A stretch of DNA of 27,835 nt from Sutterella sp. (GTDB lineage Bacteria; Pseudomonadota; Gammaproteobacteria; Burkholderiales; Burkholderiaceae_F): positions 1-27,835 of the forward strand of contig DYBN01000011.1 of NCBI GenBank assembly GCA_019418605.1, read 5' to 3'. Of this stretch, positions 1 to 6,993 are shown piece after piece. Numbering within the stretch: the stretch's first letter is position 1; each line of letters starts with the position of its first letter. The position numbers and the translations under genes were made by a program. The notes below the pieces were generated by a model. It searched no databases, had not been told where the DNA came from, and worked only from the letters and a program-made list of their open reading frames with translations.

Positions 1-2
1 TT

Positions 3-155
3 GCCGAAGGCCTCCGTCAGATGCAGTCTCGCGAATACGGACAGACCGCGCACGGCTTGACGCTCGTTCGTGCGGTTCTTGTGTTTGATGGCGCAAAGCG
101 CGCTTTTTCGCGCTTTGCGCTTGCGGATGGTCCCGAAGATCAGCCTGGAAATTAA
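3..155 (+). CDS. C-terminal fragment of probable PD-(D/E)XK nuclease-like (DUF1703/AAA-associated) protein
   Basis: An open frame enters from the left edge and ends at TAA 153-155, giving 50 residues. The start lies outside the window. The fragment contains a helix with LRQMQSREYG and then a strand with LVRAVLVFDG, followed by an Arg/Phe-rich end. This order (AL-QI--RRY, then a beta strand V-L-GV-F) is what I remember at the C-terminus of AAA-ATPase-like proteins with a PD-(D/E)XK nuclease tail, which are numerous in gut anaerobes. No catalytic residues are visible in the part seen, so the family call is an inference from a short match. It is transcribed toward the minus-strand hydrolase, 83 bases away, and that gap shows nothing recognisable. 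Confidence 0.45.
   Translation, partial: AEGLRQMQSREYGQTAHGLTLVRAVLVFDGAKRAFSRFALADGPEDQPGN
91..120. repeat. 12-bp perfect inverted repeat, 6-nt loop
   Basis: GCGCAAAGCGCG at 91-102 and its exact reverse complement at 109-120 enclose the loop CTTTTT. The stem lies inside the last codons of the partial gene at 3-155. A GC-rich hairpin in a coding 3' end may shape mRNA decay, but no T-tract follows, so it is not a typical terminator. Confidence 0.6.
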
Positions 156-238
156 GACGCCAAGAGAAAACTCTGAGAGCAAGGTGTCGCTTGAAAGCGC
201 CGCCTTGCCCGGAGCGTCGGGCGCACGCCTCAGGCTTT

Positions 239-1246
239 TCAGCCGAGGGGAGCCTGCCGCTTGAAAAAGTCGACCGCTCTCTCGACCCAGCCCTGCGCTG
301 CGGTGCCCAAACCCAGACCAAAGCCGTGAGGCATGCCTTCAATGCGCATGTAGTCGACTTCTACGCCCAGCGCCTTGAGCGCACGCATGCGTGCGTCGGT
401 GACGCGCACCGGCGCAATGCCGTCGCGCGTGCCCTGCACCATGAACGTCGGGGGATCATCAGCTGAAGCGTCCCGATACCCGGTATAGGCCATGAGAACG
501 GCCGACGCCTTCGGCCGCTCGGGGCGACCGAAGGCCGCAGGGCCCACGCGTCCCAATATGGCCGCCATGCGCGCTCCGGCCGAACTTCCCATGAGGGCGT
601 AATGGCGGTCGCTTACGCCGTAGTCGGCCGCATGCGAGAGGATGTGGGCAAGGCCATCGGCCATGTCTTCAATGGCCGAAGAGCCGCCCGCCGTGACGCG
701 GTACTGCAGTACGAAGGCGTTCAGACCGCAGCGGCTCATGACTTCGGCGTACGGAAATCCTTCGTGAATGGAGCCCACGTAGACAAAGCCGCCGCCTGCG
801 GCAATGAGCACAAAGGGCGCGCCTTTTCTTCCCGGATAAAAGAAAAGACCGGCGTCGGCGTGCGAGAGCGGCGTCCAGAGCGCGTCGGTGCTCTCCCTTC
901 TTTTTCTCATTCGGTTGAGAATGCCGCAGGAGGCCTCGGCGCTCACATACGTGTGGTACGGCAAAAGCCGCGCGATGTTCTCAAGCGGCAGGGCGGCCGC
1001 CGCGCGCGACAAAGACTGCGCGCCGCCAATGGTTTCAAGCGGCAGCAGGTAGGGCGCAAAGCCTTCGAACGCGGGCTCTGCGAGCACGTCAGAAATGCGC
1101 GAGCGCGGCGTAAAAAGCGGGCGGCCCGAGCCGCCGTCCTTTGCAGTCGTATTGGCCATCAGAGACAGGGGCGAGAGCGCGGCTGCGGCGGCGGCAGCGG
1201 CCGCCGTCGCAGCAAGAGCGCGCCGCGTTTTCATAAAGGGCGGCAT
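239..1246 (-). CDS. Exported alpha/beta hydrolase, acetyl-esterase/lipase-like
   Basis: A 335-residue alpha/beta hydrolase, probably hydrolysing small esters. The oxyanion-side motif GGGF is at residues 151-154, the nucleophile elbow GSSAG puts Ser at 222, Asp275 is in GTRDGIAP and His307 in MPHGFG: a complete Ser-Asp-His triad in the right order. The N-terminus is a positive stretch followed by a long Ala run and SPLSLMA, fitting a signal peptide or signal anchor, so a periplasmic place is likely. Met5 (MKTRR) is an alternative start; neither has a good ribosome site. It begins 13 bases after the aldo/keto reductase stop, so translation is probably coupled. It is the last gene of the five-gene minus-strand group. 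Substrate unknown. Confidence 0.85.
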   Translation of the reverse strand: MPPFMKTRRALAATAAAAAAAAALSPLSLMANTTAKDGGSGRPLFTPRSRISDVLAEPAFEGFAPYLLPLETIGGAQSLSRAAAALPLENIARLLPYHTYVSAEASCGILNRMRKRRESTDALWTPLSHADAGLFFYPGRKGAPFVLIAAGGGFVYVGSIHEGFPYAEVMSRCGLNAFVLQYRVTAGGSSAIEDMADGLAHILSHAADYGVSDRHYALMGSSAGARMAAILGRVGPAAFGRPERPKASAVLMAYTGYRDASADDPPTFMVQGTRDGIAPVRVTDARMRALKALGVEVDYMRIEGMPHGFGLGLGTAAQGWVERAVDFFKRQAPLG

Positions 1247-1259
1247 TTTTCAGGGCGCT

Positions 1260-2249
1260 TTAGTCGACGGTTGCGTCGGTAAAGCGGCTGTTGTAGCGCT
1301 CGCACTGAATGGGAAGCGCCGCGAGCATGTTGTCCAAGGCCGCGCTTTCCTCGTCGGTAAAGACGATTTCGGTTGCCCCGACGTTTTCCTCGAGCCGGTG
1401 CAGCTTGGTGGTTCCGGGAATCGGCACGATCCAGGGACGGCGCGCGAGCACCCAGGCAAGCGCAATCTGCGAGGGCGTGGCGCCCTTTTGACGGGCCATC
1501 TGCTCGATGAAGTCGATGATGCCCTGATGCGCCTTGATGTTTTCCGGATAAAAGAGCGGAAGGTTGCGGCGAAAATCCGTCTCAACGAGCGTTTGGCCCG
1601 GCTTGATCGTGCCGGTCAAAAACCCGCGCCCGAGCGGGCTGTAGGGCACAAAGCCGATGCCGTGCTTTTCGAGCACGTCAAAAACGCCGTTTTCCTCCGA
1701 CTCGCGGAAAATCATCGAAAACTCGTTTTCAACGGCCGCAAGCGGGCAGACGGCCTGCGCGCGCTCAATCGTCCTGGGCCCCACCTCGGAGAGTCCCCAG
1801 CCGAGGATCTTGCCCTCTTCGATGAACTCCTTCATGGTCTGCGCCACGTCTTCGACGGGCACCTTGGGGTCGACGCGGTGCAGGTAGTAGATGTCGACGT
1901 GGTCGGTGCGCAGGCGCTTGAGCGAGCCTTCAAGCGACTTGCGCAGCGTCTCTTTTCTTGCGTCGAGAATGAGGTTGCCGTCGCTTGCAAAGGCAATGCC
2001 GCACTTGGTGGCGATGCGCACGCGGTCGCGCAGCCCGTCCAGAGCCTTGCCCACAAGCTCCTCGTTGATGTAAGGGCCGTAGCTCTCGGCCGTGTCAAAA
2101 AGCGTCACGCCCATGTCCACCGCCTTGTGGATGAGCTCGATCATGTCCTTTTCGGGCGAGGGACGGCCGTAGCCGAAATTCATGCTCATACACCCAAGGC
2201 CGATGGCGGAAACGCTCATGCCGCCGGCCCCAAGAATGCGTTGCTTCAT
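1260..2249 (-). CDS. Aldo/keto reductase
   Basis: A 329-residue NAD(P)H-dependent aldo/keto reductase of the (beta/alpha)8 fold, near the family's usual length. The catalytic tetrad is readable: Asp52 and Tyr57 in FDTAESYG, Lys82 in IATKCG and His124 in YYLHRVD. The N-terminus MSVSAIGLGCMSM is typical of the AKR branch that reduces aldehydes and ketones such as methylglyoxal or other reactive carbonyls. The purine-rich AGAGGA about 9 bases before the ATG can serve as ribosome site. The neighbours on the same strand (flavodoxin, hydrolases, SDR) suggest a detoxification operon. The exact substrate cannot be read from sequence. Confidence 0.93.
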   Translation of the reverse strand: MKQRILGAGGMSVSAIGLGCMSMNFGYGRPSPEKDMIELIHKAVDMGVTLFDTAESYGPYINEELVGKALDGLRDRVRIATKCGIAFASDGNLILDARKETLRKSLEGSLKRLRTDHVDIYYLHRVDPKVPVEDVAQTMKEFIEEGKILGWGLSEVGPRTIERAQAVCPLAAVENEFSMIFRESEENGVFDVLEKHGIGFVPYSPLGRGFLTGTIKPGQTLVETDFRRNLPLFYPENIKAHQGIIDFIEQMARQKGATPSQIALAWVLARRPWIVPIPGTTKLHRLEENVGATEIVFTDEESAALDNMLAALPIQCERYNSRFTDATVD

Positions 2250-2307
2250 GACAGTGTGTCCTCTGTTTAAATCAGTGAAGAAAGAAAATGCTCACAAAAG
2301 CCTGAAA

Positions 2308-2345
2308 GCTCCCCGCAGGATAAAGACTTCGGCGAGGGGCTTTTT
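2308..2345 (+). terminator. Imperfect GC hairpin between flavodoxin and aldo/keto reductase genes
   Basis: GCTCCCCGC (2308-2316) and GCGAGGGGC (2332-2340) can pair with one mismatch and one wobble, with TTTTT following on the plus strand. On the minus strand, the direction of the genes, it is followed only by a short T run, so it may act as a partial terminator or an RNA-processing point inside the operon. Confidence 0.35.
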
Positions 2346-2431
2346 GCAGGAAACGGAGGCGATTTTTGTTGATTTCTGCCGCAGGAAGATTTTCTTTCAT
2401 GCGGCAGCCTCGGACGGGAGCGGGGCCGCGC

Positions 2432-2968
2432 TTATCTGCCGATTGAAGCGAGGTAGTCGGAGACGGCCGTGCCGCGCTCTGCAATGCGGCTTCCTGCAAG
2501 CACGGGACCGGTGAGCGTGCGCGCGCCCTTGAGCATAGCCTTGAGTTCGGAGGCGCTTTGCGAGATGCCGCTACCCTCGTGAGTGCAGAAAAGATGCACG
2601 GTTTTGTCCTTCCAGTCGAGCGCTTCGATCAGAGTGAGCACGATGCGCGGCGCAAGCCCCCACCAGATGGGATAGCCGAGGTAGATCTCCTGATAGCCCG
2701 AGATGTCGGGCGCGGGGGACTTCATGGCGGGACGGGCGTCCTCGTCAATTTCCTTTTGCGCAAGGTCGGTGGTCTCGCGATAGGCAAAGGGATAGGGAGC
2801 AACGGGCTCGATCTCATAAAGATCGCCCTGCGTGCGGCGCGCGATTTCTTGAGCGAGCAGCTTCGTGTTGCCTTCGGCAAGATCGATGATGCTGCCGGCG
2901 ACGTAGTTCATGCCCGGGCGCGAGAAGTAGATCACAAGCGGACGGGAAGAGGGGGTGGTGCTGGTCAT
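2432..2968 (-). CDS. Flavodoxin-family protein
   Basis: A 178-residue protein of the flavodoxin-like branch often found beside aldo/keto reductases. It opens with a beta strand and the FMN-phosphate loop YFSRPGMNY (about residues 14-22), then GNTKLLAQEIA. Later come LGYPIWWG (FMN-side loop) and FCTHEGSG, both hallmarks of this branch. FMN is probably bound and the protein should carry electrons between an NAD(P)H source and an unknown acceptor, or reduce quinone-like compounds. It lies in the middle of the minus-strand group, 113 bases after the hydrolase and 182 bases before the aldo/keto reductase. No signal peptide, so cytosolic. Confidence 0.9.
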   Translation of the reverse strand: MTSTTPSSRPLVIYFSRPGMNYVAGSIIDLAEGNTKLLAQEIARRTQGDLYEIEPVAPYPFAYRETTDLAQKEIDEDARPAMKSPAPDISGYQEIYLGYPIWWGLAPRIVLTLIEALDWKDKTVHLFCTHEGSGISQSASELKAMLKGARTLTGPVLAGSRIAERGTAVSDYLASIGR

Positions 2969-3033
2969 GGGATGCTTCTTTTGGGTGGTGTGGTTTTAAA
3001 AATCTCTGCGGCGGGAGGGAGTGATGCGCAAGC

Positions 3034-3086
3034 GATGCCTGAGGCGTCAGACAGCAGGCATCAGGCATCAGGCATCAGGCATCAGG
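3034..3086. repeat. Heptamer tandem repeat (4 copies plus) with inverted partner, at a gene's stop codon
   Basis: CAGGCAT is repeated without a break at 3055-3061, 3062-3068, 3069-3075 and 3076-3082, with a partial copy to 3086. Read on the minus strand the unit is TGATGCC, and the first TGA is the stop codon of the hydrolase at 3082-4209. An inverted copy, GATGCCTGA at 3034-3042, can pair with any unit, so the transcript can form a sliding hairpin after the stop. Confidence 0.85.
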
Positions 3087-4209
3087 GAACTTCCTTGAGG
3101 TGTTCGTCGAAAAACTCGGAGAGCTTTTCTGTCGCCGGCGCCGTGTACTGCGGCTTGTCGTAGAGATCGATGTGCGAGGCGCCTTCAATCGTAAAGACCT
3201 CCTTGTTGTCTCCCGGCATGAGATTCATGAAGCGCTCGGTCTGCCAGGCCGAGTCCGCGCGGCTGCCTGCGATCAGGAGCACGGGCTGGGTGAGAAGAGC
3301 GATGTTCTCAACCGCCGAGAAGGCCATCTTGGTGGCCTGCGAGCGGCGCAAGAAGAGATTGTCCGCTCTCGGATGAAAAGCGCGCGCCGTGCGGTAGTAG
3401 TCGTAGCCTTCGCGAAACGAGGGCGCGGTTGACGCATCGGGCGTCGGGCACATGTACACGGTCATGAGCGGAGCGCCGCGCGCTTCCTTTGTGCGCTGGC
3501 GCGAGACGTCTTCAAGAATGGCGATCTGCTCTTTGATCGAGCGGTTTTTAAGCCACCCAAGGCGGTTGGCAGCGCCGATGTCGGCGGCGCTTACGCCGGC
3601 GACCGCCGCGATGCGGCGCTCGGTCTGCGCTGCGTTGATGACGTAGCCGCCGCCCGCGCAGATGCCAAGCGCCCCGATTTTGTCTTCATCGACAAAGGGA
3701 AGCGTCACCAGATAGTCGACTGCCGCGCGAATGTCTTCGACGCGCTCGTAGGGCATCTCGCCCGCGTAGGGCGTCCCGCCGCTTTCTCCCGCGTAGGACG
3801 AGTCGTAGGCAAGCGTCACAAAGCCCTTTTGCGCCAGCCGGTAGGCGTAAAGGCCCGCCGACTGCTCCTTGACGCTGCCCGCGGGGTGCACGACGAGGAT
3901 CGTTTTGTACTTTTTGGCCGCATCAAAGCCCGCGGGCAAAAAGAGGTTTCCGACGAGCACGATGTGGTTGCTGCGCACAAATTGAACCTTGCGCACGGCA
4001 ATGGCCGGATCGGCCTCAACGGGCGTGACGCAAAACGACTCGTGCTGCACGATGCCGGGCAAGGGAGCGGCAATTTTGTCGTTCTCTGCAGCAGCGCAGG
4101 CCTGTGAGAGGCTGATGACAAGCGCAGAGCAGGCCGCAAGGAGAAGACCGCGGGCGGCGCGGGAGGGCTTTCGGGCCGATTGGGCGAGAACGGTGCGTGT
4201 GGTGTGCAT
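3082..4209 (-). CDS. Secreted dienelactone-hydrolase-type alpha/beta hydrolase (YcjY-like)
   Basis: A 375-residue hydrolase starting at the ATG complementary to 4207-4209, chosen because CGGAG lies 10 bases upstream; an in-frame ATG at 4251 has no such site. The N-terminus has a basic stretch then LLLAACSALVISLSQACAAA, a signal peptide or anchor. The core holds VVHPAGSVKEQSAG, the nucleophile elbow GICAGGG with Cys in the nucleophile place (as in dienelactone hydrolases and YcjY-type proteins), an acidic residue in AGSRADSAW and His in GASHIDLYD. It should cleave an ester, lactone or amide, substrate unknown. It is second in the minus-strand group, 112 bases after the SDR gene, with repeats at both its ends. 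Confidence 0.87.
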   Translation of the reverse strand: MHTTRTVLAQSARKPSRAARGLLLAACSALVISLSQACAAAENDKIAAPLPGIVQHESFCVTPVEADPAIAVRKVQFVRSNHIVLVGNLFLPAGFDAAKKYKTILVVHPAGSVKEQSAGLYAYRLAQKGFVTLAYDSSYAGESGGTPYAGEMPYERVEDIRAAVDYLVTLPFVDEDKIGALGICAGGGYVINAAQTERRIAAVAGVSAADIGAANRLGWLKNRSIKEQIAILEDVSRQRTKEARGAPLMTVYMCPTPDASTAPSFREGYDYYRTARAFHPRADNLFLRRSQATKMAFSAVENIALLTQPVLLIAGSRADSAWQTERFMNLMPGDNKEVFTIEGASHIDLYDKPQYTAPATEKLSEFFDEHLKEVP

Positions 4210-4233
4210 GGGTGCTGGGCTCCGAATGAAAAT

Positions 4234-4273
4234 AAAGACGCAAAGGGTCAAGACGCAAAGTCAAGACGCAAGG
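4234..4273. repeat. Three direct repeats of about 13 bp upstream of the hydrolase gene
   Basis: AAAGACGCAAAG (4234-4245), TCAAGACGCAAAG (4248-4260) and TCAAGACGCAAGG (4261-4273) are near-identical copies in the gap between SDR and hydrolase, just before the hydrolase ribosome site on the minus strand. Likely slippage-generated; a regulator site is possible but unsupported. Confidence 0.8.
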
Positions 4274-4290
4274 GGGTTCCGGCCGCAAAG

Positions 4291-4326
4291 GGCGGCTTTA
4301 GGGGCGGCTTTAGGGGCGGCTTTAGA
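4291..4326. repeat. Three 12-bp tandem repeats carrying in-frame stop codons
   Basis: GGCGGCTTTAGG is repeated at 4291-4302 and 4303-4314, with GGCGGCTTTAGA at 4315-4326. On the minus strand each unit begins TAAAGCCGCC; the first TAA (4322-4324) is the stop of the SDR gene. The 12-base unit keeps frame, so the gene ends in three in-frame TAA codons spaced by three codons. Confidence 0.85.
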
Positions 4327-5149
4327 AGTCCGTTGAGCGCGCAAGCGCCGTTTGCTTTTGCAGCGACTCGATGCGCTCATTGAGGCGCTCAAGCGTGGCC
4401 GCAAGCGCCTGAGAGCCCAGCACGATCCGCAGGGGCGAGGCCGGGTTGTCGGCCGCCTCGATGATTCGCGCGGCCATGCGCACGGGGTCGCCCGCGGCAA
4501 GGCCGTTTTTGGCGTCGAGCATCGCAAGGAAGGCGTGCGCGGGGTTGTTGTCGTAGGCGGGCGTGAGCTTTGCGACGTGGGCCGACCGGTAGCGAAAGTC
4601 CGTGCGCGCGCCGCCCGGCTCCACGATGAGCATGCGAACACCAAAGGGAGCGAGCTCCTGCGCGACCGACTCGCAAAAGCCTTCGATTCCAAACTTTGTT
4701 GCGTGATAAAGGGAATTGCCCGCGTAGGCAACCTGTCCGCCGTAGGAGGAAATCTGCACGATGCAGCCTTCGCGCTGCCCGCGCATGACGGGCGCGACGG
4801 CGCGCACGGCGTCAATTGAAGCCGTGAGGTTGGTGGCGATGACGGCGTCGACTTCGTCGTCGGAGAGCTCTTCGGCGGCGCCGAAAAGTCCGTAGCCCGC
4901 GTTGTTGACGAGAACGTCGATGCGAGAAAAGCGCTCGTGCGTGCGGGCAATGGCTTCTCTGAGGGCCGCGCGGCTGCGCACGTCAAGCGTGTGCCGCATG
5001 AACGTGTCGGGGTGGCTTTCTTGAAGGGCGTCGGTAGTTTCGGGCGTGCGCACGGTGCCCGCGACGACGTCGCCGCGCGCAAGAAGCGCCTTCGTGATTT
5101 CGTAGCCAAAGCCGCTTGAGACGCCGGTAATAAACCAAACCTTCTGCAT
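4322..5149 (-). CDS. Short-chain dehydrogenase/reductase
   Basis: A 275-residue classical SDR with Rossmann fold. TGVSSGFG at residues 8-15 binds the NAD(P) cofactor, NNAG is at 82-85, and Ser134/135, Tyr148 and Lys152 (YHATK) form the catalytic set. It oxidises or reduces an alcohol/carbonyl; the substrate is unknown. AAGGAGG five bases before the ATG is a very strong ribosome site. It is the first gene of the five-gene minus-strand group and lies divergent from the LysR gene at 5359, with a LysR-type operator and a matching promoter in the 209-base gap. This makes it the probable main target of that regulator. The gene ends in three tandem in-frame stops. Confidence 0.93.
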   Translation of the reverse strand: MQKVWFITGVSSGFGYEITKALLARGDVVAGTVRTPETTDALQESHPDTFMRHTLDVRSRAALREAIARTHERFSRIDVLVNNAGYGLFGAAEELSDDEVDAVIATNLTASIDAVRAVAPVMRGQREGCIVQISSYGGQVAYAGNSLYHATKFGIEGFCESVAQELAPFGVRMLIVEPGGARTDFRYRSAHVAKLTPAYDNNPAHAFLAMLDAKNGLAAGDPVRMAARIIEAADNPASPLRIVLGSQALAATLERLNERIESLQKQTALARSTDF

Positions 5150-5195
5150 AAGTCCTCCTTAAATTGTCGTGGTGCGTGAACTTTCCTTGCCGTGC

Positions 5196-5224
5196 AGTCT
5201 AGGCAGGGGCTTGACGCGGGCCAA
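5196..5224 (-). promoter_or_regulatory. Predicted promoter of the SDR operon
   Basis: On the minus strand TTGGCC (5224-5219) and TAGACT (5201-5196) are separated by 17 bases. The implied start near 5189 places the dyad at 5244-5260 about 63 bases upstream, the usual position of the LysR recognition site. The hexamers themselves are weak, as expected for an activated promoter. Confidence 0.45.
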
Positions 5225-5243
5225 CAAGCGGGACTTTCGAATG

Positions 5244-5260
5244 CATAAGATAAACTTATG
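5244..5260. promoter_or_regulatory. LysR-type operator (T-N11-A dyad)
   Basis: CATAAG (5244-5249), ATAAA, CTTATG (5255-5260) form a perfect 6-bp inverted repeat that fits the T-N11-A LysR box (T5246, A5258). It lies in the divergent gap between the SDR operon and the LysR gene, so it is the likely binding site of the 5359-6282 product, serving both the operon and its own gene. Confidence 0.7.
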
Positions 5261-5358
5261 AGAAAAAAGCCCGCGGCGGCCATTTTTGCGGCCTGTTGAG
5301 TGGCCTTCGGCGGCCTTGAAGCCCGGGCAAGGAAAACAAGGCAAAAGGAGGCGGAATC

Positions 5359-6282
5359 GTGCTTCAGAAAATGCGCATCTTTGCGGCCGTGGCCGACTGC
5401 ATGAGCTTTACCGAGGCTGCGTACTCGCTTGGCATCTCGCAGCCAGCGGTCTCGCAGGCCGTCGAGAGGCTCGAGCGCGAGCTCGGCGCGAGGCTCGTGG
5501 TGCGCGAGAAAAGAAAAATCGCGCTCACGCCGGCCGGAGGCTACTTTGCGGCGGAGTCTCGCCGCATTCTCAAGGAGTGCGACGCGCTTTTTGAAAACAT
5601 CCGCAGCGCGCACTTCGGCGCCCGGGAGGTGATTCGCATCGCCTTTATCAACGTCTACCGCGGGCAGGAGCTTGAGCGGGCGGTGGCGCGCTTTACGGCC
5701 GCGCACCCGCAGGCGGCCATTGAAGTGCAAAGCCTCTCGCACGAGCAGATCTACGAGGGCCTCATGGAGGGCGGCATCGATTTAGCGCTAAGCGATCAGC
5801 GCCGCGCCTTTTCTAGCGACTTTGAAAATCTGGAGCTTGCGCAGACGCCGGTCTACGCCGAGCTTGCCTCGCACCTGCCGCAGGCCGCGCAAAAGCGCGT
5901 GACGGCGGCGTCGCTCCGGGGCCTGAGCTGCATTCTGGTTGCGGGCGCCTCTCACCGCGAAGCCGAGAAAAACTACTTTGCCGGGCTTTTGGGCTTTAAG
6001 GGGGAGTTTGTCTTTGCCGACACTCTGGCGGCGGCGCGCCTGACGGCCGCAAGCGGCCGCGGCTTTTTGCTCTCGCAGGGCGTCTGGCGCAGCGAAGCGG
6101 CGTCTTCCGCAACGGGGGCTGCAACCGTGTGCGTGCCGATCTTCAAGGCGGGAGCCCTGGTGCGCGAGCGCTTCTGCGCGTTTTGCCTGAAAAACAAAAG
6201 CACGCCCTTGATCGAGGCGTTTTTTGCAACGCTTGAAAACGAATTTGCAGCCGGCCCCCGGCAGGCTGCGGCCGGGGCCTGA
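5359..6282 (+). CDS. LysR-family transcriptional regulator
   Basis: A 307-residue LysR protein. The winged helix-turn-helix is in residues 1-60 (FAAVADCMSFTEAAYSLGIS, then QPAVSQAVERLE) and the effector-binding domain fills the rest. The start is GTG at 5359, with AGGAGG seven bases upstream; the ATG four codons later would clip the first helix. It is divergent from the SDR/hydrolase/flavodoxin operon, and the dyad at 5244-5260 is its probable site. The inducer is unknown; the target genes suggest a carbonyl, ester or quinone-like compound. No terminator with a T-tract follows on the plus strand, but a shared hairpin lies at 6308-6338. Confidence 0.93.
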   Translation: MLQKMRIFAAVADCMSFTEAAYSLGISQPAVSQAVERLERELGARLVVREKRKIALTPAGGYFAAESRRILKECDALFENIRSAHFGAREVIRIAFINVYRGQELERAVARFTAAHPQAAIEVQSLSHEQIYEGLMEGGIDLALSDQRRAFSSDFENLELAQTPVYAELASHLPQAAQKRVTAASLRGLSCILVAGASHREAEKNYFAGLLGFKGEFVFADTLAAARLTAASGRGFLLSQGVWRSEAASSATGAATVCVPIFKAGALVRERFCAFCLKNKSTPLIEAFFATLENEFAAGPRQAAAGA

Positions 6283-6303
6283 GGCGGGCGGCGCCGAGAA
6301 GTG

Positions 6304-6338
6304 AAAACACCCCGCAGGGCGGCGTGCCGTGCGGGGTG
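6304..6338 (-). terminator. Rho-independent terminator of ssb
   Basis: CACCCCGCA (6308-6316) pairs with TGCGGGGTG (6330-6338) over 9 bp. Read on the minus strand the hairpin is followed by TTTT (complement of 6307-6304). It lies 34 bases past the ssb stop. Confidence 0.7.
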
Positions 6339-6372
6339 CTCGAAAGTTGGGTTAACGGGCTAAGGCCTTTTT

Positions 6373-6867
6373 TTAGAAGGGAATGTCGTCTTCGCTCAGA
6401 TTGTCTGCCGTGACGTTGGAGGCGGGCTGCGCGGCGCTTTGCTGCGGCTGCGGGCGCGGCTGGCTCTGGCGCGGCTGGTAGGACGTCTCAAAGGATTCGT
6501 CGCGGTGCGAAGAGGGCGAAGCCGACTGGCTGCGGCCCGAGGGCAGCAGCTGCATCGTCTCGCAGACGATTTCGGTGGCGTAGCGCTCGACACCTTCCTT
6601 GTCGGTGTAGCGGCGGGTTCTCAGGCGCCCTTCGATGTACACGGGGCTGCCCTTGTGCAGGTACTGCTGCGCGACCTCGGCCTGACGGCCGAAGAAGACG
6701 ATGCGGTGCCATTCGGTTTCTTCCTGCAGCTCGCCCTGGCTGTTTTTGTAGCGGCGCGAGGTGGCGATGACGATGTTGCAGATCGCCGTGCCGCCTTCGG
6801 CGGTGTAGCGGATTTCAGGGTCTCGGCCGAGGTTGCCGATCAGAATGACTTTGTTGACGGAAGCCAT
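6373..6867 (-). CDS. ssb: Single-stranded DNA-binding protein
   Basis: A 164-residue SSB that coats single-stranded DNA in replication, recombination and repair. The OB fold covers about residues 1-110 (ASVNKVILIGNLGRDPEIRY, then TEWHRIVFFG and YIEGRLRTRRY). A Gln/Ser/Pro-rich linker follows, then the acidic tip SEDDIPF, the known docking peptide for partners such as uracil-DNA glycosylase (also in this window), PriA and exonuclease I. Length matches the family. It lies downstream of the MFS gene on the minus strand; uvrA is divergent beyond that, an order I know from other Burkholderiales. It probably has its own promoter in the 126-base gap, where a possible attenuator-like hairpin with a T run (6912-6946, minus) is visible. 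Confidence 0.98.
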   Translation of the reverse strand: MASVNKVILIGNLGRDPEIRYTAEGGTAICNIVIATSRRYKNSQGELQEETEWHRIVFFGRQAEVAQQYLHKGSPVYIEGRLRTRRYTDKEGVERYATEIVCETMQLLPSGRSQSASPSSHRDESFETSYQPRQSQPRPQPQQSAAQPASNVTADNLSEDDIPF

Positions 6868-6993
6868 GACGTTATCTTTCTTGCTTTAAAAAATCGCTCT
6901 CGGGACTGCGTAAAAAGCCGCTCCTTGCGCCGCTTGGTTGGCGGCGTCAAGCACTCCTTGCGCGTCCTTTGCTAAACCAAAAGTGAAGCTTTC

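Noticed and set aside
3055..3086. CRISPR-like array
   Set aside because: Units are 7 bp and contiguous with no spacers; a simple tandem repeat.
4261..5742. Minus-strand frame of nearly 500 codons covering the SDR gene and the LysR start
   Set aside because: It is out of frame with the well-supported SDR gene and crosses the operator and the LysR gene; Arg/Ala/Ser-rich shadow.
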